Shown piece by piece: positions 25,759 to 34,186 of a stretch of DNA of 64,000 nucleotides. The position numbers were made by a program, and so were the translations under genes. The DNA comes from RDYZ01 sp964518905 (GTDB lineage Bacteria; Cyanobacteriota; Cyanobacteriia; Cyanobacteriales; Geitlerinemataceae). The notes under the pieces were generated by a model. The model saw only the letters and a list, made by a program, of their open reading frames with translations. It did not search any database and was not told the origin of the DNA. The stretch spans positions 1 to 64,000 of the forward strand of contig CAZFJL010000003.1 of NCBI GenBank assembly GCA_964518905.1, written 5' to 3'. Position 1 is the stretch's first letter; every line of letters begins with the position of its first letter.

Positions 25759-26943
25759 ATGCCCAACCTCGAAACACGAACCGAGCCGATGGTGCTCAAC
25801 ATGGGGCCGCACCACCCCTCGATGCATGGCGTCCTGCGCCTGATCGTCACCCTCGATGGTGAAGATGTCATCGACTGCGAACCCGTGATCGGCTACCTGC
25901 ATCGCGGCATGGAGAAAATCGCCGAGAGCCGTACCAATATCGCGTTCGTACCCTACGTCAGCCGTTGGGACTACGCGGCGGGCATGTTCAACGAAGCGAT
26001 TACGGTGAACGCGCCGGAACAGCTCGCAGGCATCGAAGTGCCACGCCGCGCGAGCTACATTCGCGTGATCATGCTGGAGCTGAACCGCATCGCCAACCAC
26101 CTGCTGTGGCTTGGCCCGTTCCTGGCAGACGTGGGCGCTCAAACCCCGTTTTTCTACATCTTCCGCGAACGCGAGCTGATTTACGATCTTTGGGAAGCGG
26201 CCACCGGTCAGCGCCTGATCAATAACAACTATTTCCGCATTGGTGGCGTCGCTGCCGATTTGCCCTACGGCTGGGTGGATAAGTGCGTCGATTTTTGTGA
26301 CTACTTCGATCCGAAAATCGATGAGTACGAAAAGCTGATCACCAATAACCCGATCTTCCGGCGTCGGATCGAAGGCATCGGCACGATCGCCCGTGAGGAA
26401 GCGATTAACTGGGGTCTTTCGGGGCCTGTATTGCGTGCCTCCGGCGTCAAGTGGGATTTGCGTAAAGTCGATAGCTACGAGTGTTACGACGAACTGGACT
26501 GGGATATTCACTGGGCAACCGAGGGCGACTGTCTCGCACGGTATTACGTCCGGGTTGCAGAGATGCGCGAATCGGTGAAGATTTTGCGTCAGGCACTGGC
26601 GGGTTTACCCGGTGGCCCTTACGAGAATCTCGAAGCGCTGCGGATCGCCGAAGGGCCAAAATCGAAGTGGAATGACTTTGAATATCAGTTCGCCGGTAAG
26701 AAAATCGCGCCGACATTCAAGATTCCTGAGGGTGAGCATTATGTCCGCCTCGAATCGGGCAAAGGCGAACTGGGTGTGTTCATTCAGGGCAATAACAACA
26801 TCTTCCCTTGGCGGTTCAAGATTCGCGCGGCGGACTTCAATAATCTGCAAGTGTTGCCGCATATCCTGAAGGGTGCGAAGGTGGCCGACCTCGTTGCGAT
26901 TTTGGGCAGTATCGACGTGATCATGGGATCGGTCGATCGCTGA
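25759..26943 (+). CDS. ndhH: NAD(P)H-quinone oxidoreductase subunit H
   Basis: A 394-residue subunit of the thylakoid NDH-1 complex, homologous to the 49-kDa/NuoD subunit. From ATG 25759 (MPNLETRTEPMVLNMGPHHP) the length fits the family exactly; an earlier GTG-type start at 25681 would add 26 residues. Hallmarks are MGPHHPSMHGVLRL, GYLHRGMEKIAE and the C-terminal FNNLQVLPHILKGAKVADLV leading to DVIMGSVDR. NdhH lies at the quinone-reducing end and works with NdhS, encoded elsewhere in this window. A terminator follows at once. Confidence 0.98.
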   Translation: MPNLETRTEPMVLNMGPHHPSMHGVLRLIVTLDGEDVIDCEPVIGYLHRGMEKIAESRTNIAFVPYVSRWDYAAGMFNEAITVNAPEQLAGIEVPRRASYIRVIMLELNRIANHLLWLGPFLADVGAQTPFFYIFRERELIYDLWEAATGQRLINNNYFRIGGVAADLPYGWVDKCVDFCDYFDPKIDEYEKLITNNPIFRRRIEGIGTIAREEAINWGLSGPVLRASGVKWDLRKVDSYECYDELDWDIHWATEGDCLARYYVRVAEMRESVKILRQALAGLPGGPYENLEALRIAEGPKSKWNDFEYQFAGKKIAPTFKIPEGEHYVRLESGKGELGVFIQGNNNIFPWRFKIRAADFNNLQVLPHILKGAKVADLVAILGSIDVIMGSVDR

Positions 26944-26980
26944 TTTTCCCCTGCTCAGATAGTCATCATGTTTGAACTAG

Positions 26981-27016
26981 CGACCTCTCGATTGATAGAT
27001 TGAGGGGTCGTTTTTT
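26981..27016 (+). terminator. Rho-independent terminator of ndhH
   Basis: CGACCTCTC (26981-26989) pairs with GAGGGGTCG (27002-27010) with one G-T wobble around a 12-base loop, followed by six T residues. It begins 38 bases after the ndhH stop. Confidence 0.9.
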
Positions 27017-27103
27017 CGCCATACTGCAATCAATGTCGCAACACGCCACCCGTTACGATCGCCACTGATACCCAAAACGATTAACGATTCGGAGAGACCC
27101 GCC

Positions 27104-28246
27104 ATGACGAGTTCGTTCGGAAACATACGCGGCACACAGCCCGAGGCACGATCGCCCATCGTTGAGCCGCAAGACACGAACGCGATCGCCTCGCAACGAA
27201 AAACAGCCTCGCCCGCCGTGCGCCGCATCCTGGATGCCAATCTCGATCGCGCCCGCGAAGGAATGCGCATCGTTGAAGAATGGTGCCGCTTTGGTCTCAA
27301 TGACGCCGACCTGACCGAAACCTGCAAAATTATTCGCCAGGAACTCGCGGGATGGCACACACCGGAACTTCGCGCTGCCCGCGATACCCCAAATGACCCC
27401 GGAACGACCCTCAGCCATCCCGGCGAAGAAACCCGCGAGGACATCGAAGCCGTCCTCCAGGCCAACCTGTGCCGCGTTGAGGAAGCCCTGCGCGTGCTGG
27501 AAGAATACGCCAAGCTCTACGACGGCAAAATGGCGCAGGAATGCAAAGCCATGCGCTACGAGGTCTATAGCCTCGATAGTCAGTTTTCGGCCTACCATCG
27601 TCGCCAGCGTCTCGCCAGCGCCCAGCTTTATCTGGTGACATCACCGAGCGATCGCCTGCTTCAGGTCGTCGAAGCGGCACTCCAGGGCGGCCTAACATTA
27701 TTGCAATATCGCGATAAAGACGCCGACGACGCCACGCGCATCGCCAACGGTCGCCAGCTAAAACAGCTTTGTCAGCGCTACGGTGCGCTGTTCATCATGA
27801 ACGATCGCGCCGATCTGGCCTTGGCCGTCGATGCCGATGGGGTTCACCTCGGACAGCAGGACGTGCCGATCGCCTTCGCCCGCCAGCTTCTCGGCTCCCA
27901 GCGGATCATCGGTCGATCGACCACCAACCCGGACGAAATGCGCCGCGCGATCGAGGAAGGCGCGGACTACATCGGCGTCGGCCCCGTCTACGAAACACCG
28001 ACCAAACCGAAAGCCGCTGCCGGATTAGAATACGTCCGCTACGCTGCCGAACATAGCCCGGTTCCCTGGTTTGCGATCGGCGGGCTGGATATGACGAATA
28101 TGCGCGATGTGTTTGAGGCGGGCGGGCGTCGCGTCGCCGTCGTGCGGGCGATCATGGCCGCTGAACAGCCGACGCTAGTGACGCAGTATTTTCTCTCGCA
28201 GCTCAATTGGTTCGATCGGATGCGCGAGATTAACCCATCGGCCTAA
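27104..28246 (+). CDS. thiE: Thiamine-phosphate synthase with N-terminal ThiD2 domain
   Basis: A 380-residue two-domain protein. Residues 35-160 form a helical ThiD2-type domain (RILDANLDRAREGMRIVEEW, FGLND, EALRVLEEYAKLYD). Residues 170-370 form the TIM-barrel ThiE: LYLVTSPSDRLLQVVEAAL, LLQYRDKDADDATR, MNDRADLALAVDADGVHLGQ, YIGVGPVYETPTKPKAA, FAIGGLDMTNM. ThiE joins HMP-PP and thiazole phosphate into thiamine phosphate. The fused arrangement is usual for cyanobacteria. I see no TPP riboswitch in the 160-base upstream space. The first 35 residues look unconserved, so the real start may be later. Confidence 0.93.
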   Translation: MTSSFGNIRGTQPEARSPIVEPQDTNAIASQRKTASPAVRRILDANLDRAREGMRIVEEWCRFGLNDADLTETCKIIRQELAGWHTPELRAARDTPNDPGTTLSHPGEETREDIEAVLQANLCRVEEALRVLEEYAKLYDGKMAQECKAMRYEVYSLDSQFSAYHRRQRLASAQLYLVTSPSDRLLQVVEAALQGGLTLLQYRDKDADDATRIANGRQLKQLCQRYGALFIMNDRADLALAVDADGVHLGQQDVPIAFARQLLGSQRIIGRSTTNPDEMRRAIEEGADYIGVGPVYETPTKPKAAAGLEYVRYAAEHSPVPWFAIGGLDMTNMRDVFEAGGRRVAVVRAIMAAEQPTLVTQYFLSQLNWFDRMREINPSA

Positions 28247-28300
28247 AGCTCGATTGGGTATGAATGCTTGCGTGAATGTTTGTCTGAATGCTGCTACGAG

Positions 28301-28350
28301 ATCTTGCCCGGTCTCGCCCGGTCTCGCCCGAGATCACCCAAGATCATCCG
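28301..28350. repeat. 10-bp tandem repeats between thiE and psbN
   Basis: Five ten-base units can be read (ATCTTGCCCG, two GTCTCGCCCG, AGATCACCCA, AGATCATCCG). The middle two are identical. The tract lies in the space between the convergent ends of thiE and psbN. No hairpin terminator with a T-run is visible there. Confidence 0.7.
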
Positions 28351-28407
28351 AGTTTAGGACGGAACTGGGTGATTCATGAATGATTGCGATCGGGCGAATT
28401 CTGTGGC

Positions 28408-28539
28408 TTAATCGTCGTGATCATCGAAGGGATCATCGAGCTGGGCCGACGGCGGACCGAAGGAAACATAGATCGCGTAGCCGGTGATGGCCATCACGAC
28501 GCCCGCGATCGAAATACTAAGAACTGTTGCAGGTTCCAT
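28408..28539 (-). CDS. psbN: Photosystem II assembly protein PsbN
   Basis: A 43-residue protein encoded opposite to psbH, read from the ATG at 28539. It begins MEPATVLSISIAG, has one membrane helix, then the conserved tail YVSFGPPSAQLDDPFDDHDD. PsbN is a thylakoid membrane protein needed for early assembly and repair of photosystem II, not a structural subunit. The divergent psbN/psbH arrangement is conserved in cyanobacteria and chloroplasts. Confidence 0.96.
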   Translation of the reverse strand: MEPATVLSISIAGVVMAITGYAIYVSFGPPSAQLDDPFDDHDD

Positions 28540-28620
28540 AATTGGGGAAAGAAAAATGAGAGCTTTCCTTTATAATATTACGAAATTTTAAAAAACCTCT
28601 CGACCTACGGTAGAAACACA

Positions 28621-28824
28621 ATGGCACAACGTACTCGCCTCGGCGACATTCTCAATCCGCTGAACTCCGAATACGGTAAGGTCGTTCCGGGCTGGGGTAC
28701 AACTCCGGTTATGGGCGTGTTTATGGCGCTTTTCCTGGTCTTCTTGCTGATTATTCTCCAGCTTTACAATGCCTCGCTCATCGTCGATGGCGTCGATGTG
28801 GATTGGACCAGCCTCGGTCGCTAA
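28621..28824 (+). CDS. psbH: Photosystem II phosphoprotein PsbH
   Basis: A 67-residue thylakoid membrane protein starting MAQRTRLGDILNPLNSEYGK, followed by one transmembrane helix (VMGVFMALFLVFLLIILQLY, residues 31-50) and a short lumenal tail ending VDWTSLGR. PsbH stabilises photosystem II and CP47. The 81-base gap to divergent psbN must hold both promoters. A terminator-like hairpin lies about 130 bases after the stop. psbB and psbT are not in the window. Confidence 0.98.
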   Translation: MAQRTRLGDILNPLNSEYGKVVPGWGTTPVMGVFMALFLVFLLIILQLYNASLIVDGVDVDWTSLGR

Positions 28825-29216
28825 ATCAAGCCTATTTGATCAGCAAAGCGAATTTCGGACGAATCGGACTGGACTTGATGGTGTAATCCCCAGCTTTTCA
28901 GTCTTCGTTTTATCTCGCGATGTCTGTAAGGTTTAGCCCCATAGTTCGCCACAAAGCTGCAATTTCCTGAGTAAGAGGAGACTGCGGCTTTTTTTCTGAG
29001 ACTGCGGATCATCCTGTTCCTTTGCGACAAGCTGTTCAAGCGGATTGGATGGCTCTCTTCCGCAATATTTTTACCCGAAAGGATGGCACAGGGCGAAAAG
29101 TTTGCTATTCTACTTAGCTGTTGGAGTGAATCAATGACTGGAATTAACCCGCATTACCGATGGTTGTCAGCCAAAAATCTAGCTGAACCATCGTTCTAAC
29201 TCCTCAACGCTTCCTT
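28825..29216. other. Intergenic region between psbH and tRNA-Thr
   Basis: A 392-base space. The only clear element is the hairpin at 28954-28995. A 21-codon open frame (starting MTGINPHYRW at about 29134) ends upstream of the tRNA, but there is nothing to support its being translated. Confidence 0.4.
28954..28995 (+). terminator. Terminator-like hairpin after psbH
   Basis: AAGCTGCA (28954-28961) pairs with TGCGGCTT (28983-28990) with one wobble; the inner TTTCCT/AGAGGA pairing adds length. A run of T residues ends the structure. It probably terminates the psbH transcript with a 130-base 3' untranslated region. Confidence 0.7.
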
Positions 29217-29288
29217 GCTGGTGTAGCTCAGTGGTAGAGCAGCTGATTTGTAATCAGCCGGTCGCAAGTTCAAATCTTGTCACCAGCT
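29217..29288 (+). tRNA. tRNA-Thr (anticodon TGT)
   Basis: A 72-base cloverleaf. The acceptor stem GCTGGTG (29217-29223) pairs with CACCAGC (29281-29287), with T at the discriminator position. The anticodon arm CTGATTTGTAATCAG has TGT in the loop, and the T-arm GTTCAAATC loop is intact. The CCA end is not encoded. Confidence 0.97.
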
Positions 29289-29300
29289 TTATGTTCCGTT

Positions 29301-29398
29301 GTAGGGTGGGCAATGCCCACCACGATCAATGTACGGTTGCACGACCAATATTCCATCCCTGGAAACATTGTCGTCATGGTGGGCAATGCCCACCCTAC
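29301..29398. repeat. GTAGGGTGGGC palindromic element, copy 1
   Basis: Perfect 21-base inverted repeats (29301-29321 and 29378-29398). Each contains its own palindrome GGTGGGCAATGCCCACC. The spacing sequence starts ACGATCAA, as in the copy at 36140-36211. Related single end at 31770-31790. Confidence 0.88.
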
Positions 29399-29408
29399 TA
29401 ACACCACT

Positions 29409-29458
29409 GGACGCAGGGCGTCCCGACGGCATTCCTACGCAGAGCGTAGGAACGAGAG
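29409..29458. repeat. CGTAGGAACGA-type repeat, partial copy
   Basis: GGACGCAGGGCGTCC and ATTCCTACGCAGAGCGTAGG blocks match the right half of the longer palindromic element at 45579-45686. Probably a truncated copy of the same family. Confidence 0.75.
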
Positions 29459-29538
29459 GGCGAGGGTTATTTAGATACTTGTGTATACACCGTAGATAGC
29501 AAGAAACGGGAAACTTCGAACACCTGTAGCGCAGGCTT

Positions 29539-29555
29539 CTAGGGCGTGTCATGAC
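29539..29555. repeat. Solo end of the GGCGTGTCAT element
   Basis: CTAGGGCGTGTCAT matches the left end of the element at 48396-48527. No second end is visible nearby, so this may be a remnant. The rest of the space up to mnmG carries nothing else I can name. Confidence 0.45.
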
Positions 29556-29666
29556 CCAATTGCACGTTGCGATCGAGGTCTCGCATTCCCATAGAGGTCG
29601 ATCGAAACGTTAAAATAAACGATCTAGCGCCACCCGACCGATCGTCGTTCCCCCCTGACCCGCCCG

Positions 29667-31619
29667 ATGACTGACCCCACCACCCGCCCCACCTCTAGCC
29701 TGCAACGCGACCTGACGACGATCGACTTCCAAGAAGAATTTGACGTGGTCGTCGTCGGAGCCGGTCACGCCGGATGCGATGCCGCCCTGGCCGCCGCTCG
29801 CCTGGGCTGCAACACCCTGCTGCTCACGCTCAACCTCGACAAAATCGGCTGGCAACCCTGTAATCCCGCCGTCGGCGCACCGGCCAAATCTCAGCTTGTC
29901 CACGAAGTTGACGCGCTGGGGGGCGAAATCGGCAAAATGGCCGATCGCACCTATCTGCAAAAGCGGGTTTTGAACTCGTCGCGGGGGCCTGCGGTCTGGG
30001 CGCTGCGGGCGCAAACCGACAAGCGCGAATACGCAGCGGTGATGAAACGTATCGTCGAAAATGAGCCGAATTTATCCGTGCGTGAGGGCATGGTGACGGA
30101 TTTGGTGATTGGCAAAAACGACGAGGTGATCGGCGTCGAAACCTATTTCGGGGTTGCCTTTGCCTGCAAAACCGTGATTTTGACCACCGGCACATTTTTA
30201 GGTGGTGTGATTTGGGTCGGTAAAAAGTCGATGCAGGCCGGACGCGCGGGCGAATTCGCGGCGGTGGGCTTGACGGAAACGTTGCAGCAGTTGGGCTTCG
30301 AGACCGATCGGCTCAAAACGGGGACACCGGCACGGGTCGATCGCCGATCGGTGGACTATTCCAAAATGGAAGTCCAGCCGCCAGACGATGATGTGCGCTG
30401 GTTTAGCTTTGACCCCGAGGCATGGATCGAGCGCGAGCAGATGAACTGCCATCTCACCCGCACCACCGCCGAAACCCACAAGCTTATTCAAGATAATCTC
30501 CACCTTTCGCCTGTCTATGGCGGCTGGGTGGATGCCAAAGGCCCCCGCTACTGTCCGAGTATTGAGGATAAAATTGTCCGGTTTGCGGACAAGGCGAGCC
30601 ACCAGATTTTTATCGAGCCGGAAGGCCGCGAGATTCCGGAGCTATACATTCAGGGCTTTTCGACGGGTTTGCCGGAGGCGTTACAGCGGCAAATGCTGCG
30701 ATCGCTCCCCGGTCTCGAAAACTGCATTATGCTGCGTCCCGCCTACGCCGTCGAATACGACTATCTCCCGGCGACGCAGTGTTTGCCGACGCTGATGACG
30801 AAGCGGGTCGAGGGGCTGTTTTGTGCGGGACAGATTAACGGGACGACGGGCTACGAAGAGGCGGCGGCGCAAGGGCTGGTCGCGGGGATTAATGCGGCGC
30901 GGTTTGTGCGTGGTCAGGAGATGGTGGTGTTTCCGCGTGAGGAGAGCTACATCGGGACGCTGATCGATGATCTGTGTACAAAGGAGTTGCGCGAGCCGTA
31001 TCGGATGTTGACCTCACGATCGGAGTATCGCCTGGTGTTGCGATCGGACAATGCTGATCGCCGCTTAACGCCCCTGGGTCGCGAGCTGGGCTTAATTGAC
31101 GATCGCCGTTGGGATTTATTCCAGCAAAAACAGGCCAATATTGCCGCCGAAAAGTTGCGACTACAAACCGATCGCGTCAAAGAACACGACCCGATCGGTC
31201 AGCAAATTTACGCCGATACCCAGCAACGCATCAAAGGCTCCGTCACCCTCGCCGATCTGCTGCGTCGCTCCCAATTTCATTACGAAAATTTGGCGAGTTA
31301 CGGCCTGAGCAATCCCGACCTAACCCTAGGGGAACAGGAAGGCGCGGAAATTGACATCAAATACGCGGGCTATTTGCAGCGCCAGGAAAACCAGATCGCG
31401 GCGATCGTCAAGGAAGCCAATCGCAAGCTACCGGTGGATCTGGATTACAACGCGATCGAGACGCTCTCGAAAGAATCGCGCGAAAAGCTGACCAAGGTCA
31501 AACCGGCGACGATCGGCCAAGCCTCCCGCATCGGCGGCGTCAACCCGGCAGATATGAACGCGCTGTTAATTTATCTGGAAATGCAGCGCCGTCAAGCGGC
31601 CAGTCCGGTGGTCGTTTAG
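29667..31619 (+). CDS. mnmG: tRNA U34 carboxymethylaminomethyl synthase MnmG (GidA)
   Basis: A 650-residue FAD enzyme. The FAD loop VVVGAGHAGCDAALAAARLG is at residues 27-46. Other landmarks are CNPAVGAPAKSQLVHEVDAL, LTTGTFLGGVIWVG, LKTGTPARVDRRSVDYSKME, and the C-terminal helical RSEYRLVLRSDNADRRL and IGQASRIGGVNPADM. With MnmE it puts the cmnm5 group on U34 of tRNAs read at split codon boxes. Cytoplasmic. Length matches the family. It is transcribed alone. Confidence 0.98.
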   Translation: MTDPTTRPTSSLQRDLTTIDFQEEFDVVVVGAGHAGCDAALAAARLGCNTLLLTLNLDKIGWQPCNPAVGAPAKSQLVHEVDALGGEIGKMADRTYLQKRVLNSSRGPAVWALRAQTDKREYAAVMKRIVENEPNLSVREGMVTDLVIGKNDEVIGVETYFGVAFACKTVILTTGTFLGGVIWVGKKSMQAGRAGEFAAVGLTETLQQLGFETDRLKTGTPARVDRRSVDYSKMEVQPPDDDVRWFSFDPEAWIEREQMNCHLTRTTAETHKLIQDNLHLSPVYGGWVDAKGPRYCPSIEDKIVRFADKASHQIFIEPEGREIPELYIQGFSTGLPEALQRQMLRSLPGLENCIMLRPAYAVEYDYLPATQCLPTLMTKRVEGLFCAGQINGTTGYEEAAAQGLVAGINAARFVRGQEMVVFPREESYIGTLIDDLCTKELREPYRMLTSRSEYRLVLRSDNADRRLTPLGRELGLIDDRRWDLFQQKQANIAAEKLRLQTDRVKEHDPIGQQIYADTQQRIKGSVTLADLLRRSQFHYENLASYGLSNPDLTLGEQEGAEIDIKYAGYLQRQENQIAAIVKEANRKLPVDLDYNAIETLSKESREKLTKVKPATIGQASRIGGVNPADMNALLIYLEMQRRQAASPVVV

Positions 31620-31632
31620 CGGGTCAAACGTA

Positions 31633-31760
31633 GCAAACGCATACTCAGCAGACCCTCACCCTAAATCCCTCTCCCAGGCCGGGAGAGGGACTTTGATCCT
31701 TAAAATCTTGCTCCCCTTCTCCCAAAATGGGAGAAGGGGCTGGGGGATGAGGGCATTCAT
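31633..31760. repeat. GGGAGAGGG-type palindromic repeat
   Basis: The left 49 bases match 1-49 of the window in reverse complement with one mismatch. The right part contains CTCCCCTTCTCCC and GGGAGAAGGGG arms and ends GGGGATGAGGG, which is complementary to the starting CCCTCACCC. The whole forms a compound hairpin. Confidence 0.8.
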
Positions 31761-31769
31761 TGGGCGCCA

Positions 31770-31790
31770 GTAGGGTGGGCATCGCCCACC
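31770..31790. repeat. GTAGGGTGGGC palindromic element, solo end
   Basis: Twenty-one bases match the end of the elements at 29301-29398 and 36140-36211. The partner end is missing. Confidence 0.75.
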
Positions 31791-31817
31791 AAGCTGCATA
31801 TTGACTACGCCCGACGA

Positions 31818-32474
31818 CTACATCAACGCCTTCACCGATCGCAATGCCGTCAAATCAAGCTGATCTAACTGGTTATAGGCATTCTCGATCGCCAACTGAC
31901 CGCGCAAATATCCCGTACTTCCCCCCGGACAAATTCGCGCCAATGTATCGCCCGTAAACTGCTCACGCAACGCCGCAATACTATCGAGCTGCCGAAACCA
32001 ATGAAACGTTTTCGCCGTACGTAATGGAGCAGGAGCGCGATCGGCATTCGGCAGTAAATGCCGCCCCGAGAACAACACACCACCGCCACGATTCAGATAC
32101 AAACACGACGAACCCGGCGTATGTCCCGGCGTCCACAGCCCGATCACACCATCACCAATGACAATTTCATGCTCGAATACTTTGATCCGCAAATCCGGCA
32201 TTAAATACGCCTCTTGCTCTTGAACCATGATGGTGCAGTCGAGATCGGCTTGGATCTGCTTCGCTTGACCGATCGCGTCACGATGGGTAATAAACAAGCA
32301 CTGAACACCGCCGCGATCCAGCACAAAATTTCGGTTTTCCTCCGTCCAGGCCGGAGTATCTACCAGGATATTCGCATCCTTTCTTACAATGAAGTAGGCC
32401 GTACCACCTAGAGTTTTGCGGTTGGGCGAAAAGGCAAATACATCTTCGATCACGGCCCGTGGTTGCTTGGGCAT
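31818..32474 (-). CDS. MBL-fold hydrolase-like protein
   Basis: A 218-residue metallo-beta-lactamase-fold protein. GGTAYFIVRKDANILVDTPAW is the usual opening and LWTPGHTPGSSCLYL holds the later metal-binding His. The classical HxHxDH loop is degenerate: FITHRDAIGQAK keeps one His and Asp but lacks the others, so it may hold fewer metals or have changed chemistry. Substrate unknown, cytoplasmic. Its start codon lies three bases from that of the divergent site-2 protease gene. Confidence 0.85.
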   Translation of the reverse strand: MPKQPRAVIEDVFAFSPNRKTLGGTAYFIVRKDANILVDTPAWTEENRNFVLDRGGVQCLFITHRDAIGQAKQIQADLDCTIMVQEQEAYLMPDLRIKVFEHEIVIGDGVIGLWTPGHTPGSSCLYLNRGGGVLFSGRHLLPNADRAPAPLRTAKTFHWFRQLDSIAALREQFTGDTLARICPGGSTGYLRGQLAIENAYNQLDQLDLTALRSVKALM

Positions 32475-32477
32475 AAA

Positions 32478-34073
32478 ATGACTTTCTGGCTGCTCCTAAT
32501 TCTCGGACTGATTACGTATAGCATCTTGCAGCGCAACGTTGCTACCATCACCAAGACGCCAATCTGGCTACTATGGGCTGTGATGATGACGCCTGCGACG
32601 CTGCTGACCCTGTGGGCCATCATGATGGGTCAAGACACCCCCGCTCCACCGGTGATTGTCTTTGGCACATTTTTCGTGTGCTTTGCCGCTTACTGGTGGC
32701 TCGTCAGTGCTGGCCGCATTCCGCCACCGAAACAGCCCGATCAATCCACCGAGAATGGCAGAGATGAGAACGCGGGTTCCAAGCCCAACGCAAACACAAC
32801 CGCAACCGCCAATACTGACGTGCAAAACACCGGAACCTCTAAAAATCTCAAGCAGCTTCGGCCGATCAATACCGAAGAAGAACACCAGCTCCGCAATTGT
32901 TTTAATTGGTCGGTCTATGCGCTGCACAGTCTGGAATATCGCCCCCAAGCCGTGATTTGTCGCGGTAGTTTACGCACCAATCCCGAACGCGCCTACGCCA
33001 CGATTCGCAAAAATATCGAGTCGCGCTTTGGCGATCGCTTTCTGATCGTCTTTCAGGAAAATTCCAAAAACGAACCCTTTTTCCTACTAGCTCCCAATCC
33101 CGCATCCAGTACCGCGTCACCGTCAGCGACGGAGATTGACGAGACAGGAAAAAGCAAAAATAACGGCCAAAACAGCAAGAGCAGCAAACCGGGCGAAGTG
33201 GTGGATCGCCCGCTGTTAGCGTTGGGTTTATTTCTCGTCTGTTTGTTTACGACCACCGCCGCCGGAGTCGGATTCATTGGCTTTGAAGCCGACCAACTGC
33301 CCGATAACCCCGCCTGGTTACTCAGCGGTTTGCCCTACTCAATCGCCCTGCTCGCCATCCTCACCACCCACGAATTCGGCCACTTTTTCGCCGCGAAACA
33401 CTACCAGCTCAAAAGCTCACTGCCCTATTTCATTCCCGTTCCGTTTTTCCTCGGAACCCTCGGCGCGTTCGTCCAGCTCCGATCGCCAATGCCCGATCGT
33501 AAAGCCTTATTTGACATCAGCATCGCCGGACCGATCGCCGGGTTTATCATCACGCTGCCGCTATTCATTTGGGGGATTGCTCATTCCACCGTCGTCGATG
33601 TCACCGAAAACTCGAATCTGCTGAACTTCATGGAGCTACAGCCCCAGTTTTCCGCCATGATTTCGCTGATTTGTCGGGTTGTCCTACCCGAAGGGCTTGA
33701 CCCGAGCAAGGCGATCGCGCTGCATCCGGTGGCGATCGCCGGGTATCTCGGCATCATTTTGACGGCGTTTAATTTGATGCCGATCGGCACGCTCGATGGT
33801 GGCCACATTGTCCACGCCATGTTTGGCCGCAATTCCGCACAGACGATCGCCCAGGTATCGCGATTCATCATGCTGGCGCTGACGTTGTTGCACGAAGAAC
33901 TCTTTCTCTGGACATTGTTGCTATTCCTGATGCCATCGCGCGATGAACCGGCGCTCAATGATGTGACGGAACTCGATAATCGTCGTGATGCCTTGGGGTT
34001 GGGCTGCTTGGCACTGCTGCTGGTGATTCTGATGCCTGCACCGAAATTGTTATCGGCAGGGCTCGGATTTTAG
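32478..34073 (+). CDS. Site-2 protease family (M50) membrane metalloprotease, EGY1-like
   Basis: About 531 residues from the ATG at 32478 (a TTG at 32463 would overlap the neighbour). Two N-terminal helices, a long soluble insert with an Asn/Thr/Lys-rich linker, then the catalytic core. The zinc site is HEFGH near residue 298 (33370), with the second metal ligand in NLMPIGTLDGGHIVH near 435. Several more helices follow. This layout matches the cyanobacterial/plastid EGY1 group of intramembrane proteases. Targets unknown. Divergent from the MBL gene, with a three-base gap between starts. Confidence 0.92.
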   Translation: MTFWLLLILGLITYSILQRNVATITKTPIWLLWAVMMTPATLLTLWAIMMGQDTPAPPVIVFGTFFVCFAAYWWLVSAGRIPPPKQPDQSTENGRDENAGSKPNANTTATANTDVQNTGTSKNLKQLRPINTEEEHQLRNCFNWSVYALHSLEYRPQAVICRGSLRTNPERAYATIRKNIESRFGDRFLIVFQENSKNEPFFLLAPNPASSTASPSATEIDETGKSKNNGQNSKSSKPGEVVDRPLLALGLFLVCLFTTTAAGVGFIGFEADQLPDNPAWLLSGLPYSIALLAILTTHEFGHFFAAKHYQLKSSLPYFIPVPFFLGTLGAFVQLRSPMPDRKALFDISIAGPIAGFIITLPLFIWGIAHSTVVDVTENSNLLNFMELQPQFSAMISLICRVVLPEGLDPSKAIALHPVAIAGYLGIILTAFNLMPIGTLDGGHIVHAMFGRNSAQTIAQVSRFIMLALTLLHEELFLWTLLLFLMPSRDEPALNDVTELDNRRDALGLGCLALLLVILMPAPKLLSAGLGF

Positions 34074-34186
34074 GCCGTTACGCTGAGACGAACGGGTCGG
34101 GGGAACATCCCGCTGATTCCCCAGGCTTGGGAACATGTCAGAAGATCTAGAATATTGAGGTGTTGATACCGAGGAGAGTAGCGCGA

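Noticed and set aside
25678..26511. 277-residue minus-strand frame opposite ndhH
   Set aside because: A shadow of the conserved ndhH reading frame with no recognisable motif.
26944..27103. TPP riboswitch before thiE
   Set aside because: I looked for the CTGAGA and conserved thi-box segments and found none; the space is mostly the ndhH terminator.
29301..29460. CRISPR-like repeat cluster after tRNA-Thr
   Set aside because: The repeats are inverted palindromes without regular spacers, so they are dispersed intergenic repeats, not an array.
29217..29666. tRNA-targeted integration of a mobile island
   Set aside because: No integrase gene and no second copy of the tRNA 3' end is visible; only small repeats follow.
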